From Chrysophaeum taylorii (Eukaryota; Sar; Pelagophyceae; Pelagomonadales; Pelagomonadaceae): a stretch of DNA of 51,124 nucleotides. The notes below the pieces were generated by a model. It was not told the origin of the DNA and did no database searches. It was given only the letters and a program-made list of their open reading frames with translations. Made by a program: the position numbers and the translations under genes. The stretch covers positions 1-51,124 of the forward strand of contig JAQMWT010000545.1 in NCBI GenBank assembly GCA_029834535.1, in the 5' to 3' direction. Of the stretch, positions 38,331-49,600 are shown piece after piece; the first letter of the stretch is position 1; each line of letters begins with the position of its first letter.

Positions 38331-41286
38331 AAAATGTCTACCTAGTAAGTAGAACTTGGATGACGAGACGAAAAATAAGACCACAACGGCTAGTTACACC
38401 AGTCAGCCCATTAATGTAGCAGACGAGACAATGCAAACCAACTGCACAGCACGGTTCCGGACTATGCAGACAATGCCCAGGTCCAACGCTCAGTTGCTCG
38501 ACCACGCACACGTTTTGTCACCCGACCTTGCCCTGCTACTGCCCCCTGTCTCATTCATAGCTGATGCACCCCGTCCGATGGATCAGTCCTTCAGCTATGT
38601 CCCGCTCGCAGAAGCACCACTGCAGGACGCACAGGTACATCATGAAGATACAGGTAAGTGCACCACGATTGCGCGCACTAGCTCATTGCGCCTATCTGAT
38701 CACGATGAGATGAAGCTACAGCTTTGCTTGCTCCCGTCGCCTCTGGAAGACAAATGCCGCCTTCCAGATTCCCAGGCACCTGACCCGCCCCTGTCGCTGC
38801 AATCCGCACCAGCACCGACGATCTCACCTCCCTGCACGACTGCAGATCAGGCACTAGCCAATGTCAGCACTCGCCAGAGTTAGACCAGCTGGGATCTTAC
38901 CAGCACGGCTACCTCAGCCAGGCAGGTCACTGCACCACCTCGGTCTCCCTTGACACCCGGTCGACGCATCGCTCATTCGCGACCACCTCCAGTCATCTAT
39001 TGGACGACTATGATCTCGAGCACGAACTCACCGCAATGCTTGAGTCATACCCAAGAAGGAATTCTACTTTGGAGCCACCTCCGCCAATCCCATGTACTTT
39101 GGCCACCAGACGCCACCCATGCGCTCATGGTTTCTCCATCTGTTTCCTCCATAGCTTTTGACTGCAGCAGAAACAAGATGCTATCATCCCATGCGACTTT
39201 TCCCTTTTGGGACACAAGCATTTCCTTCATGTCAGATGTTTACGCTCATAGTACCGCCACACACGGCAACCAAGATAGACGTGGACTGCGTTCCACCCTC
39301 ATCTCTGAGCGTTACCTCCGACATGCTGCTCCCGGCACTACTAGCCAGTCCCATCACGTCTGATTCAGCTCCCATCGCCATGTGTAACGTCATACGTCAT
39401 ATTCCGATTACAGCCCAGACACCGCACAGGCTCCTATGCACTCGCGACGGCACGTTCTCCGCCCCTCTCGGTTTAGACTACCAACATTGCGCCATCCTCA
39501 TGGTGCACTCACAGTCAACTGAGATGCACGCTCGGTTGTTGCACAGTACGATGCCCGAACACCTATTTGTTCATGATAAGCACAACACTGTGGTCTCAGT
39601 CACGGCTTACGCGCCCCCTCCGACCGCCGCCCGGCTCTGCGCTCGTTCCGCAACCACGGTCTCTCCGCCTCACCGGCAATTCGAAGATTTCACCCAGTTC
39701 AAATTACGAGGGCGCGTTCGAGGGCGCGTTCGATTTCCACCGCCGACAAGATCTGCTTCGATTCGTATCAGTCACGTCTCCTATGGCTACTCTGGCTACA
39801 TCGGAACTCACTTCAAGGCACGTACCGAAGTCCCTCTTCCTAAGGACCTCTGTCACACGACAAGACCTGATGAGCACTCGTCGTTCCTCCCCGCTTCGAC
39901 GCGACTCCCGACGATCCAACTCTCGACGATTTGCGATGACACTAAGTTCCGTCATCAATGCAATTCCGAGCATCCCACGCTCTTCCGTCAGTCTCTTGCA
40001 CGTCACACCTCTCAAGTTTCAGCTCGCTCGATTCCATCCTGCATGCTGCCATATGCAAATGAAGTTTCTGTCACGCCAACGCTACATGTCGCAGTTATCG
40101 CCAGTTTCGCGCAACAAATGCCCGCCACTAAATGATAGCCGCACGCAGAGTCCTTTGCTCGCCTCTTTTAACGTCCCTCCCAGCACTATGCTTGACGCTG
40201 AAGCTCCACACCTCTATGGTTCGGTTACAACACGACTACACGCGACATCCTCGCCCAGTTGTGTTCACGTTTCGCATCTGTCGACATTACCGTCCGAATT
40301 CTGCTTCGGACACAGCTCAGACTACACTCGCATATTATGCTGTTATGACGCACCCGGTTCGCTCCTCTCCGTTCACACTGCAGGTTCCATCTTGCAGAAC
40401 TCTGAGCTCAACAGCCGCCATTGCGATTCGCACCCAGTCGACATTTTCCGTAGCACCCGCGAGGATAACCCCCAATCTCCACAGGTTGGACACGCGCTCT
40501 GCTCTCATCATTCTAGCGAATGTCACTGCCGCACACCGCTAGCCCCACCCAGTTGTGTTACGAATCAAGGGAAGTCCATTGCCATGCCAATCTCTTCTTT
40601 CGTCCCCGCACACTCGCTGCCAGCCACAGTCTCGCGTGACTCCTATCGGACGTCCTCGCATTATGGCATTGCTTCATCAAATTCATTCTGGGACATCTCC
40701 GTCCACGCAATCTTGAACTTCGTGCTCCTACACGTTGTATACTGTACAGCTCTCGCATATCGACAACACCCTTCTGTCGAATGACTCACCTTTCAGTCAC
40801 TGCACGATTCACCAGGGATGCACCACGCTCCCTCGCGCTTGTACATCAAGGGAAGTTTGATTCTAGTGAAAACGACATCGGGCACGAAATGAATACTGGA
40901 TCAGTCGATTGTCACGACTCAGGATTAATTTGCCGAATAGAACACGGAAGATGCGACTCCGACCATACCTTCGAAGTCAGCTCTCCCCCAGGCAAGGGCA
41001 ATATCTTCGAACAGTCCATCGCCCTCAGGCATTTACTCCTGTTGCCCGACTTTTCTGCACAGGCACCGACTCTTCTGCACAGGACACACGTCTGCATCCA
41101 CTCAAACACGCGACATACTCGGAAACCTCGGTCTCAGTCCGATCATCTTTCGATGATAGCAAATGGCAACCTCCACCACACCACAACTCCAGGTCTACAG
41201 CAAATTTAGAGTTATCATGTTTATGGCCACCCCCAGACGACTTTATCCCGATATCAACATCACACCATGATTATCCGCATATTACT

Positions 41287-43305
41287 TTAGACGCTGTGGC
41301 AGTACGGCGTTGTATTTAGCTTGCAGCATGTGGTGGGGAGCCGCGTTGGCGAGAGCCCTGAATGCAAAGAGGGGGGGGGGTGTTGCTGGAACAGCCCGAG
41401 GAGGTCTGGGTCCGCGTGGTGGCCAAAGCGTGCGATTTCGGTGAAAGTGTATCGTGTGCGATCGGGGAAGATCAAAAAAAGTGCATTTGAATAGCTAGTG
41501 TTCGTGGGATACGAGCCGGTGACAGAATAGCACATGGTGCTCTTCTGGAGCTTGTCACCAATGTGGCCAACATAGTCTGCGTAGGTCGGGCGCGCCTCGG
41601 ACATGATCAGTCCAGTGGGGTCTTCGAGAATAATGCATCCCTGTGAGTCGAGCGCGGCAAATCCCGGGCGGGCGAGATTCATATAATGAACCCACGTTGA
41701 GGGGCGCGTGTATCAATGTGCGGCCGGGAAAGAGGTGGTGAAGGCCACGATGAGAAAGGCGGTGCCGTCGGGTGCGGTGAGCGAAAACGCGTTCGTCGGC
41801 GGGAAGGTGGCAGCCTGGTGGGAGCAATCCAAGATCGGAGGGGCTCTTGAGTGGATAATCACGGTGGCGCGCGTGAAGTAGCCGCATGCAAGGATGGTAG
41901 CAGCGGTCCCGGCAATGAATTTGTCAAGCTGATATCTGTGCGCAGACTCCGATGGATGAAAGCAGCGGAGGGTGTTCCAAGTGGCGAGCGTAGGAAATGA
42001 AGCCAGATGGTTGTGAAGAACCGAAAGGATGATATGGTTTGGGATGGAATCCATGGAGGCGAGGGGGCTGACGGTGGTGTCCAGTCCAAGGTCCGAGAAG
42101 GGAGTCGTCGGACTTGAAAGCATTTGGCAGAGTCGGGCATTGTCAGAAATCGAAAGCTGCGCGGCTGACGAAGGTTCGTATGGGTGTTGTGCCTTGTGGC
42201 CGTAGAACTCCAGAGTGGAAGAAGCGACGGTGCCACGTAGAGCGGGGGCATTGACCCATAGGTCTCTTGGGGTGGCGCTGTCAGGCTCCAAGAAAGGGAT
42301 CATGCTCGGGGGCGACTTGAGCCATGGGGCGGCGGTTCCTTCGCGATTGTAGTCGCGTAACGGACGCCGAGCGAAGACTGCAAGATAGCGGTGCTTGCTA
42401 ATGGCGTCGCCGAAGGCAGGGGCATTATAGACGCCGGAGTGGCGAAAGTAGCCGAGACTTTGATAGCGTTTTGAGAGTTTATCATATTCATGGTGAGTTC
42501 TCGGGTTCGCAGGGACGTTCTCGACTATACAATAGGTCGGGAGCGTGCAGCGAACGAAGCGCGTCTGCTCTTGCCCAAAGAGATCAGCAGTGACTGGAGT
42601 GGAATAGCCATCATAGGCCATCATGACACTGAGATGTTGGCAGGGCAAGGTGAAGACAGCTGCATCAAACTTGGGTCGTCGTACAGATCCTAGTCGGAGG
42701 GCTGCATTCAGTTTCCGAAGGTCGCTGAAGTGCAGTGCGTCTGGAAAGAGGCGCTGTGCTCGAGCACGAAGAATAGGATTGATCTCACAAGTGGCAGCGA
42801 CCTTGATGTGGTCTGAGAACCGTTTGTGGAAATAGTCGAATCCTTCTTGGTGTAGACCACCAGCGATAATGACCACGTGCAGCGGGGGCGGCTGAGTGGA
42901 GATACTGAGATCCGTGTTGCCCGTTAAGGTGTATTCACAGTAAGGACGAGGCAGGCGATAAGTTTCTGTTAAGACAACAGAGTTGGTTTGCAATTAAGTG
43001 AAGTCCAAAGAGGTGTTTTTGGATCTCGCTTGTGCAGTCTTTGAAATAATATGATTGATTTCATCCTTCAGGGGTGTGTCTGGTTTAGTGTGGAAGCTGA
43101 CAACACGATCAAAGGCAGTCTTTGGATGAGATGGTAACGACAGTAATCCATTTGATTGTCGATTTGCGATGACTACCGTGGTGGTTCCCAAGAGAGATTT
43201 GTAGTCGTGGGGTTCTGCTGTTGAGTGATCCATAAGTTCATAAATGTATGGAACGTGAGGCAGCGGTGGATCAGTGGTTTGGACGTTTGCATCTTGTTTT
43301 GGTTC
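41287..43305 (-). pseudogene. Second C5-cytosine DNA methyltransferase, fragment with two in-frame stops
   Basis: One minus-strand frame runs from 43305 to 41287, broken only by TAA at 42996-42994 and TGA at 41715-41713. The central 426 codons hold: VVIIAGGLHQEGFDYF (degenerate motif I), VAATCEINPILRARAQRLFP (motif II), AVFTLPCQHLSVMM (motif IV; Cys codon 42642-42640), CIVENVPAN (motif VI) and YNAPAFGDAISKHRYLAVFA (motif VIII). Order and spacing are typical of C5-cytosine methyltransferases. No ATG precedes the catalytic motif after the TAA, so the upstream part (MDHSTAEPHDYKSLLG and on) belonged to the same protein. Both ends are cut: S4 and a copia LTR on one side, family R copy B on the other. 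The type of carrier element is not visible. Confidence 0.8.
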
Positions 43306-43705
43306 ACCCTAACCCTGCGATCGCTAACCGTTGGTTGCGATGGAGGACGGCGCCTAACACGCTTGCTCCCTGCGGCGGCCCCGGCCGTCCCGGAGTGAGA
43401 CGGTGCCTGCTCGCCTCCCGGGCTGGCCGGTTAGCACCCGGAAAGTCCGCGCTGGGATGGGGTTCGCTCGGTTGGGCAGAACGCGACGGACAGGTCGATT
43501 CTTCGTGGACCAACGCGTCCGCGGCCTGCGACGCTTTTGCACGACCTCGCACAAGACCGCGCGCAGTGGCGGTCCACCATCAACAAGTCCGTCCTTGTCC
43601 GTGGCCCTGCCCCAACTGCGTGATTTTCCTCCTCTGTGATTCCGTACCGGCTCCTGCCGGTCCGGCCTGGCTCCCATGCTTGGGAGAGGTCTGAAGTTAG
43701 TTAGT
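43306..43705 (+). mobile_element. SINE-like element S4
   Basis: Plus-strand copy of the S2/S3 type: ACCCTAACCCTGCGATCGC at the 5' end; CCGGCTCCTGCCGG and CTCCCATGCTTGGGAG hairpins, AGGTCTGAAG and TTAGTTAG at the 3' end. Its tail merges with the end of a copia LTR. A weak RNA polymerase III-like pair (TTAGCACCCGG near 43431 and GGGTTCGCTCGG near 43461) is present, but not convincing. Confidence 0.7.
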
Positions 43706-43901
43706 TAGAGAACAGTAATCACAACTGTGTTACCCTTCAGCAGAGCGTGAGAACAGTGGTAGTCTGTCCTCGAATCTGTCTCCTAATCGAGGACAGACGG
43801 TGTGCATAACACAGCGTTTTCTTAAATCAAAAGGTGGCAAAGTTAAGGGAACTAACCCTATAATAGGGGGTACTAACCCTAATTCAGATTTTATATCTCT
43901 A
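43706..43901 (-). repeat. 3' LTR of the copia remnant
   Basis: Minus strand starts TAGAGATATAAAATCTGAAT after GTTCAATCTGTGAGGGCG and ends CTGTTCTCTA; about 196 bp. It is homologous to family R LTRs, including the subterminal GATTTCGCTCA and GTTCAATCTG blocks before the LTR, which links family R to copia. Confidence 0.7.
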
Positions 43902-43939
43902 CGCCCTCACAGATTGAACGCGGTGAGCGAAATCAGGAC

Positions 43940-44910
43940 CAAACTAAGCAGGACGCGTCTTACCATCGACAAGAATGCAGAGAGTGTTCTGGACAGAGTC
44001 GTACGGTGGAAGAGTAGCCGAAAAAGCAACTTGGTGTGATGGTGGTGAGGGTGAAGTGGAGTGAACGCCGTAGGCGTTTTTGAACTTGTGAAACAAGTTG
44101 CGTGGAAAGAGCTTCGAAAAATGATCAGCGACCTGGTAGAGAGTAGGACACCAGCGAGGTCTAATGATCGAATTAGCTTGGTAGTCACGAATGCGAAATT
44201 CTCGTAAATTGATGTGACGATAAGGAGCACTGACTTTAGGATGATTAGCGACATGTAGTGCGCTAGCGTTGTCAATAAGCGGTGGAATAGCGTGAGCTTG
44301 ATCACACGAAAACAGAAAGGGTGAGAGGAGAAAAGCTTGTAAAACCAATGACATTCATCGGCGGCTGCGCTGGCGGCGATGAGTTCAGCTTCCATGGTGC
44401 TTTCGGCAGTAAGAGTTTGTCGTTTGCTAGACCAAAATACGAGATTGTCAAAGACGAGGATACATGCACCGGAATTGGATCGCAAGCGAGGGTCAGAACG
44501 ACCAGCAAAACTTGCATCCGTAAAACAAATTACATGTGAAGGTGATGCAGTTCAGGATAGCGGGTGATCAGATGCTGAATGAAGGGGGTAATAGAGGGGC
44601 TGTCGGATGAATAGTCGAGTGAATCATTCGGAGTGCCCTTTAAGTAGCGAAGTAAAACACATAAGTGCAAAAGGTGGTTCTGGTCGGGGTTGTGCATCCC
44701 CTTGCAGCATTTGTTGCACAAGGTGGTGATGTCAGGCCGACATGTGACAGACAAGTAAATGCTGGTGCCACAGTAGAAGGGGGAGTTTTGGCGTAATACA
44801 TCTAAGGTAGTAGCCAAGTCCGAGAGAAGCTTAGTAGAAGGTTTTTGGGTGAGGATGTCCGAACAGGGGGCGTCTAGACTATGTAGGTTGAGTTTATGCT
44901 CAGCACGCAT
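43940..44910 (-). pseudogene. Copia Pol C-terminus (RNase H) remnant
   Basis: Three successive minus frames. The first (44910-44530) has YLSVTCRPDITTLCNKCCKG and LRYLKGTPNDSLDYS, the copia RT-RNase H junction. The second has TDASFAGRSDPR, then ILVFDNLVFWSSKRQTLTAE and STMEAELIAAS (catalytic D and E). The third (44354-43944) has DNASALHVANHPKVSAPYRH and LYQVADHFSKLFPRNLF, the copia tail. Three frames mean two frameshifts. The upstream pol was lost where family R copy A begins at 44914. Confidence 0.85.
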
Positions 44911-44913
44911 CTT

Positions 44914-45101
44914 TAGAGATAGAAAATTCCATTAGGGTTAGGACCCCCCCCCCCCGCAACCTCACACTTACACTAAACAACCCCAAAATCGCTGTGTCGA
45001 ACACCGTGCTGCTCTTTGTGACGTTAGTGGACAGGACGAAAGAAAGCATTACCACTGCCACCATTCTCTACCAGAGGCACAGTGATTTTTACTGTTCTCT
45101 A
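44914..45101 (+). repeat. 5' LTR of family R copy A
   Basis: 188 bp from TAGAGATAGAAAATTCC to CTGTTCTCTA, with a C run after TTAGGGTTAGGA. It abuts the truncated copia RNase H remnant, so copy A inserted into or next to that element. Confidence 0.8.
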
Positions 45102-45322
45102 TGTTTGGACCCAGTCCGGTACTGGTAGAGAAACGTCCTCCGAAAGACATCGATCTCGATCGACGTCTCGGACAAAGACTCAGGATTTCCAGGTAAGAGC
45201 AATCCCCTGAAGTTCCTGAAAGTTTTAAGACCGTAGTCAAGTCTCATCACTTGCTACTGGTGAACAAGTGTGAAAAGTGTGAAAGCAACCAACACAAGCG
45301 CGCAAAACGCAACCCGAAAACG

Positions 45323-46651
45323 ATGGCGACTCACGACCCACAAGTCCCGAGTCTGGAAGTAGCGACGCAATTCGCTACACAACAAGCTCTCATGCAACAG
45401 TTCAAAGCCGATTTCTTTGATCAGTTCGTCGCTGATTGCCAACGGCGCAAAGCTAATTTCTTTGATCAACTCGCCGCTGATCACGCTGCCTTACAAGCCA
45501 AAATCGCCGCTGAGTACGCTGTTCTAAGAGCCAAAATCACTGCCGCAATCGAAGCTCGAGACGAGCAACTTGATCAAGACGTGCAACTCGATCAAGACGA
45601 GCAACTTGAACAAGCTCCCCAACCAGCTGTTCATACGGCAACTCCCCTCAAGCAAAAGCAAACTTCTCACGAAGTCGCGACCCAAGACCCGATCATCTCG
45701 ATGGTCACACCCCCTCCTGCCGACAACCCCACCGGATGTCAAACACCCGACGGCAAAGTCACAGACCCCACTGCCTTCCCTCCGGACCCAGGCATAGCCA
45801 AGGTTACTCCACAACCTGGCACACCCCACATTCACGAGGACACTCCACCTTGTTGGAATATCGCACCAGCAATGTTGAACACTCCACCACCACCACCACT
45901 AAACATGACTCCCTTCACTCCACCAACCCCCCCGGAGCCTCCACCTTCTTCACTGGAGCCTAGCTCCCCACTATCGGCGACTCCCGCTACACCATCTACT
46001 AAAGTTCCCCAACATCCTCGTCAACCCCCTCGCCGCACCACTCATCTCCTTGATGATCATGCCACCTACGGCCATGACGGGCCCGGCACCGTCATCCCTG
46101 ACCAAGCCCCACCGCGGCTCAGGCTCCTGCCGCCCCACTGTCGGATTCCCTTGTCCGATATCCATCATCTTCCGCAAGTCGCTCTCCTCCGGACTTTCCT
46201 CTCCATCCACAAGACCATGCCACCTACGGCGGCCCCGGCACTTCCATTCCTACCCCAGCTCCTTCCGCGGCTCAAGCTGCTGCCGCCCAACCATCGGACC
46301 ATCCTGACAGACCTTCATCACCTCTCGAAAGTCGCTGTTCCCCCGATTTGCACCTCCACCCGCGTAATTACGCATTCCACGACTACGACCATTCCTCCGT
46401 CTCCACCCAAGCAAAAACCCGCCTCCTTTCTCAAAGTTCCAATGCACCTCCGTCTGCGCTCCAACGCGAGTTGGCCACCACTAAGGCTGCATTCCGCTCC
46501 CAAACCGCTGTATTGGCCGCAACCAAGGCTCATTCGCAAGGACGACGCTTTGTCCTCCACAGCCGCCAAACTCACCATCACCGACGCCGCCCTGGCTTTC
46601 GCCACTGCCAGCTCGCCATCCAAGCCGACGATTGGTCTACACCCGTGCTGA
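45323..46651 (+). CDS. Family R ORF1 (copy A), coiled-coil Gag-like candidate
   Basis: 442 codons from the ATG at 45323 (the frame is open further upstream without ATG). It has N-terminal helical repeats (FFDQLAADHAALQAKIAAEY), LDQDVQ/LDQDEQ repeats, a Pro/Thr-rich middle, and the start of a second helical region (AAKLTITDAALAFATA) that is lost by a frameshift near 46610; the next frame resumes HTQSKALETAHADIRNS. There is no Cys-His knuckle. A structural, Gag-like role is inferred only from position and coiled-coil character. Confidence 0.45.
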   Translation: MATHDPQVPSLEVATQFATQQALMQQFKADFFDQFVADCQRRKANFFDQLAADHAALQAKIAAEYAVLRAKITAAIEARDEQLDQDVQLDQDEQLEQAPQPAVHTATPLKQKQTSHEVATQDPIISMVTPPPADNPTGCQTPDGKVTDPTAFPPDPGIAKVTPQPGTPHIHEDTPPCWNIAPAMLNTPPPPPLNMTPFTPPTPPEPPPSSLEPSSPLSATPATPSTKVPQHPRQPPRRTTHLLDDHATYGHDGPGTVIPDQAPPRLRLLPPHCRIPLSDIHHLPQVALLRTFLSIHKTMPPTAAPALPFLPQLLPRLKLLPPNHRTILTDLHHLSKVAVPPICTSTRVITHSTTTTIPPSPPKQKPASFLKVPMHLRLRSNASWPPLRLHSAPKPLYWPQPRLIRKDDALSSTAAKLTITDAALAFATASSPSKPTIGLHPC

Positions 46652-49600
46652 ACTCCATCTCACCCACACCCAGTCCAAGGCACTCGAAACTGCCCACGCT
46701 GACATCCGCAACTCCACTTTGAAACCAACGCCGTCCTCACATTCTCACCTCATTAGATGCCACCACCCCACCAAGATGCTGCATCGCATCTTTCACCTCC
46801 TTTCCCCATCCACAACCAACCTTCATCCCCTTCCGACCAACCTCCAATGCCTCTCCCCGACTCTCCCGAGTATCATCACCACCTCCACGGATGCCCCGGA
46901 CCTGGTTCTCCTGGTTCACCACCCACTCCGTCTCTCTGTTCTCAACCCCCGCCATCTCTGGCCCCTCCTCCTCTGCCAAATCACTCTTCGCCTCTCTGGC
47001 ACCCCTGAACCTTGCACCGCTCGCCTTCTCAGCCACCTGGTTCATCAACTCGACCACATCCCCGCGTCCGAGTTGCGAGGGCGTACATCCAACACCGGCG
47101 ACCGTACCCTACCACCAGCGACGATCACCACGTGCAAAGTCCCACCAAAAACAAGACCACCAGCATCAAGAGTCGACAGTTCCGAATTATCAAAAGACAG
47201 CTCTTTGCCTGATGGTCATGCTCACCATCATGCTGCCAAGACATGCACAAGGGCTTCTTCTCTCTTCGGGCACAACGGCCCAGGAAGCAGTCTTGTCGAA
47301 GGAACACCAAGCCACCTCGATCCCACTTTCGACAAGTCAAAGAACAAGACACGTCGAGATGCTCCCGAGTATTATGCCGACTATGGCAACCACACTCAAG
47401 GACCCAAGGCTCCGCCGTATTCTATGCCCCAGGCACAAGAGCCGCAGGCCACTGACAACATCCCCTCGGATTCAGCCCCCTGGTATGATGCATACAGCGA
47501 AGAAGCAAGACCCACTTCACTAGCCTCGAAGATGGTCTCCTCGACCATTTCAGATCAGCCACCTGATCCAAGCACCATCACCAATGCCCCAGCAATGCCG
47601 TATCCACAAGGACAAGACACGCTGTCAACGGTCCCACGGTCAACATACTCGCAGGCACTCACCGCACCTGCAGGTATCAGCTCAGATTCACCAGGCACTC
47701 CCGCCTTGTTCGATATCTCTCGATCAGCAGCTCCCGATCACTTCGAAGCTGGTTCCGCCTCGCCGCCTCCTCTCCCCGAAGACAGGCGCGCACTGCCGCT
47801 CACCGGCGCTCGCTGCTGCACCCACCATCCACCTTCTCGGCCGGATGCACTGGATGACACTGCTCAGCAGGTTGCATGGACCCATCTGCGACCACCATGT
47901 CACGATTCGATGGATGTCTTCGCACGAGCACCAGTCGCAGCACATGATCACCCGCTCCACAACTTTCAGTCAGAGGACGCAATCCTTTCGGCTGCCGATC
48001 CTTATGTCTCACCGCAACCAAGAGTCTGGAAAGCTTTCCCAATGGCTGCAGTAACAGACACAGATTTTGAGAGTTCTGAACGACCCGATCAGCCGCAAAC
48101 TATGCACGATTCCATTGCGACCACTTCGGTCCTTTATGTCCCCTTGCATAGCTCTTCTGGACGCCACACGCTTGCGCTGCCTCCGGAAAATCGACGTTGC
48201 GCTCTCAGGAAACATTCTCCGCGCACTATGCACAGACTCGCTCCACCTGAACCGCTTCTGTCAGCATTTTCGCATCACTGGAATGTACGACAAACGTTCC
48301 ACGCCAGCTGCCGGCTCCACCACAAACATGCACCCAAGTCACGTACGTTGCCTCCCTCAAAAGCGCCTTATCGCTCAGCACGTCACTCCTCATTTGAGGA
48401 CGCATGTCACATGCCCGCACCTTCGAATGCTCTACACGCCTAAGGGCAACCCTAGTCACTACGGCACTCACTGCTCTGGTCCCAGCATCTCCGCTATTGA
48501 GGATGCACCCAGCAGGACTGACCCTCACATCGCTCTTGGTTCTACTGCACTCTCCTTCGGCGATCTCTCTTTTCAATTTCCGCACTGGACCCCAAGCATT
48601 CCAGGCCGGATACTCTCCACCACGGGATCTCAGCTCACGCGCCGATCTGCCCTACCTTGCAGACAGGTCAGCCGCGATCCACACCCCTCTTTGCACTGAC
48701 TTCGGACCACCCGCATCACGCGCTTTTGCTCTTGGAGCATGACACTTTCGATGCTGCTCCCGCGACTCTATCCACGACACTCGTCATTTCCACCGACGCT
48801 CCGCGCCGCAACGTATCTCACGACCTTCATATCACCAACATAAGTCGCTCGCGCCAGCACCACGTCGCGCACGCCTTACGAGGGCGTATTTCAATTGGTG
48901 ACCTCACAGGTCTATCGATGCATTTTCCGACGTCCTACTTTGAACTTGCGAGTCACTTTAAGGCAATCCCCAATGCCAAGACGTCTGAAGCTGCGCAATC
49001 ATGTCGCTGGAACTCCAAAGCCACAGAAACTGCCAGACAAGAGAGCACTCAGCTCTCAACAGCTGCTCAACAGCTACTTATAGTCTCGCGTAGCAACGAG
49101 TACTATCTCGCAGTCTCTATTGGACGACAAGACGAAAGATAAGACCACAACGGCCAGCTACACCAGCCAGCTCATTGATGTAGCAGACGAGACAACGCAA
49201 ACCAACTGCACAGCACGGTTCCAGACTATGCAGACGATGCTCAGGTCCAACGCTCAATTGCTCGACCACGCACGTGTTCTGTCACCTGACCTTGCACTGC
49301 TACTGCTCCTGTCTCATTCATAGCTGATGCACCATCCGATGGACCAATCCTTAGATATGTCCGCTCGCAGAAGCACAACCACAGGACACAAAGGTACATC
49401 ATGAAGACACAGGTAAGCACACCACGATCACGCGCACAAGCTCATTGCGCCTATCCGATCACGACGAGACGAAGCTACAGCTTTGCTTGTTCCCTTCGCC
49501 TCTGGAAGACAAGGGCCGCCTTTCAGCCTCCCAGGCACCTGACCTTCCCTGTCGCTGCAATCCATTAGCACAGACGGCTCGCCTCCTGCACGACTGCAGA

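Larger units (their letters stand above)
36324..38354. mobile_element. 2031-bp element with imperfect terminal inverted repeats and CTTGG duplication
   Basis: Left end TTCTTCTTACAATGTAGATA, right end (reverse complement) TTCTACTTACTAGGTAGACA; 16 of about 20 positions agree. CTTGG lies on both sides (36319-36323 and 38355-38359). Family R copy C keeps the empty site with a single CTTGG (CTCTCTTGGACGACAAG on the minus strand near 10975-10991), and copy A also lacks the insertion. Inside are a minus-strand gene fragment, an S-like fragment, a palindrome, S3 and a decamer array. No transposase is seen, so it is non-autonomous or a composite. Confidence 0.7.
31525..41293 (+). mobile_element. Family R copy B, interrupted by several nested insertions
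   Basis: 5' LTR 31525-31712, degenerate primer site (GTTGCGGGCCCA), leader, ORF1, then the long G-poor interior. It is interrupted by SINE-like S1 (about 31899-32156) and S2 (32819-33216) and by a 2031-bp TIR element (36324-38354). It is truncated at 41293, where it joins the methyltransferase fragment. Interior open frames such as 34348-36387 (679 codons) show no recognisable domain. Confidence 0.8.

Noticed and set aside
42991..42996. TTG start or alternative genetic code for the second methyltransferase
   Set aside because: Conserved open sequence continues upstream of the TAA, so a nonsense mutation is simpler; the TBL1-type gene gives no hint of reassigned stops.
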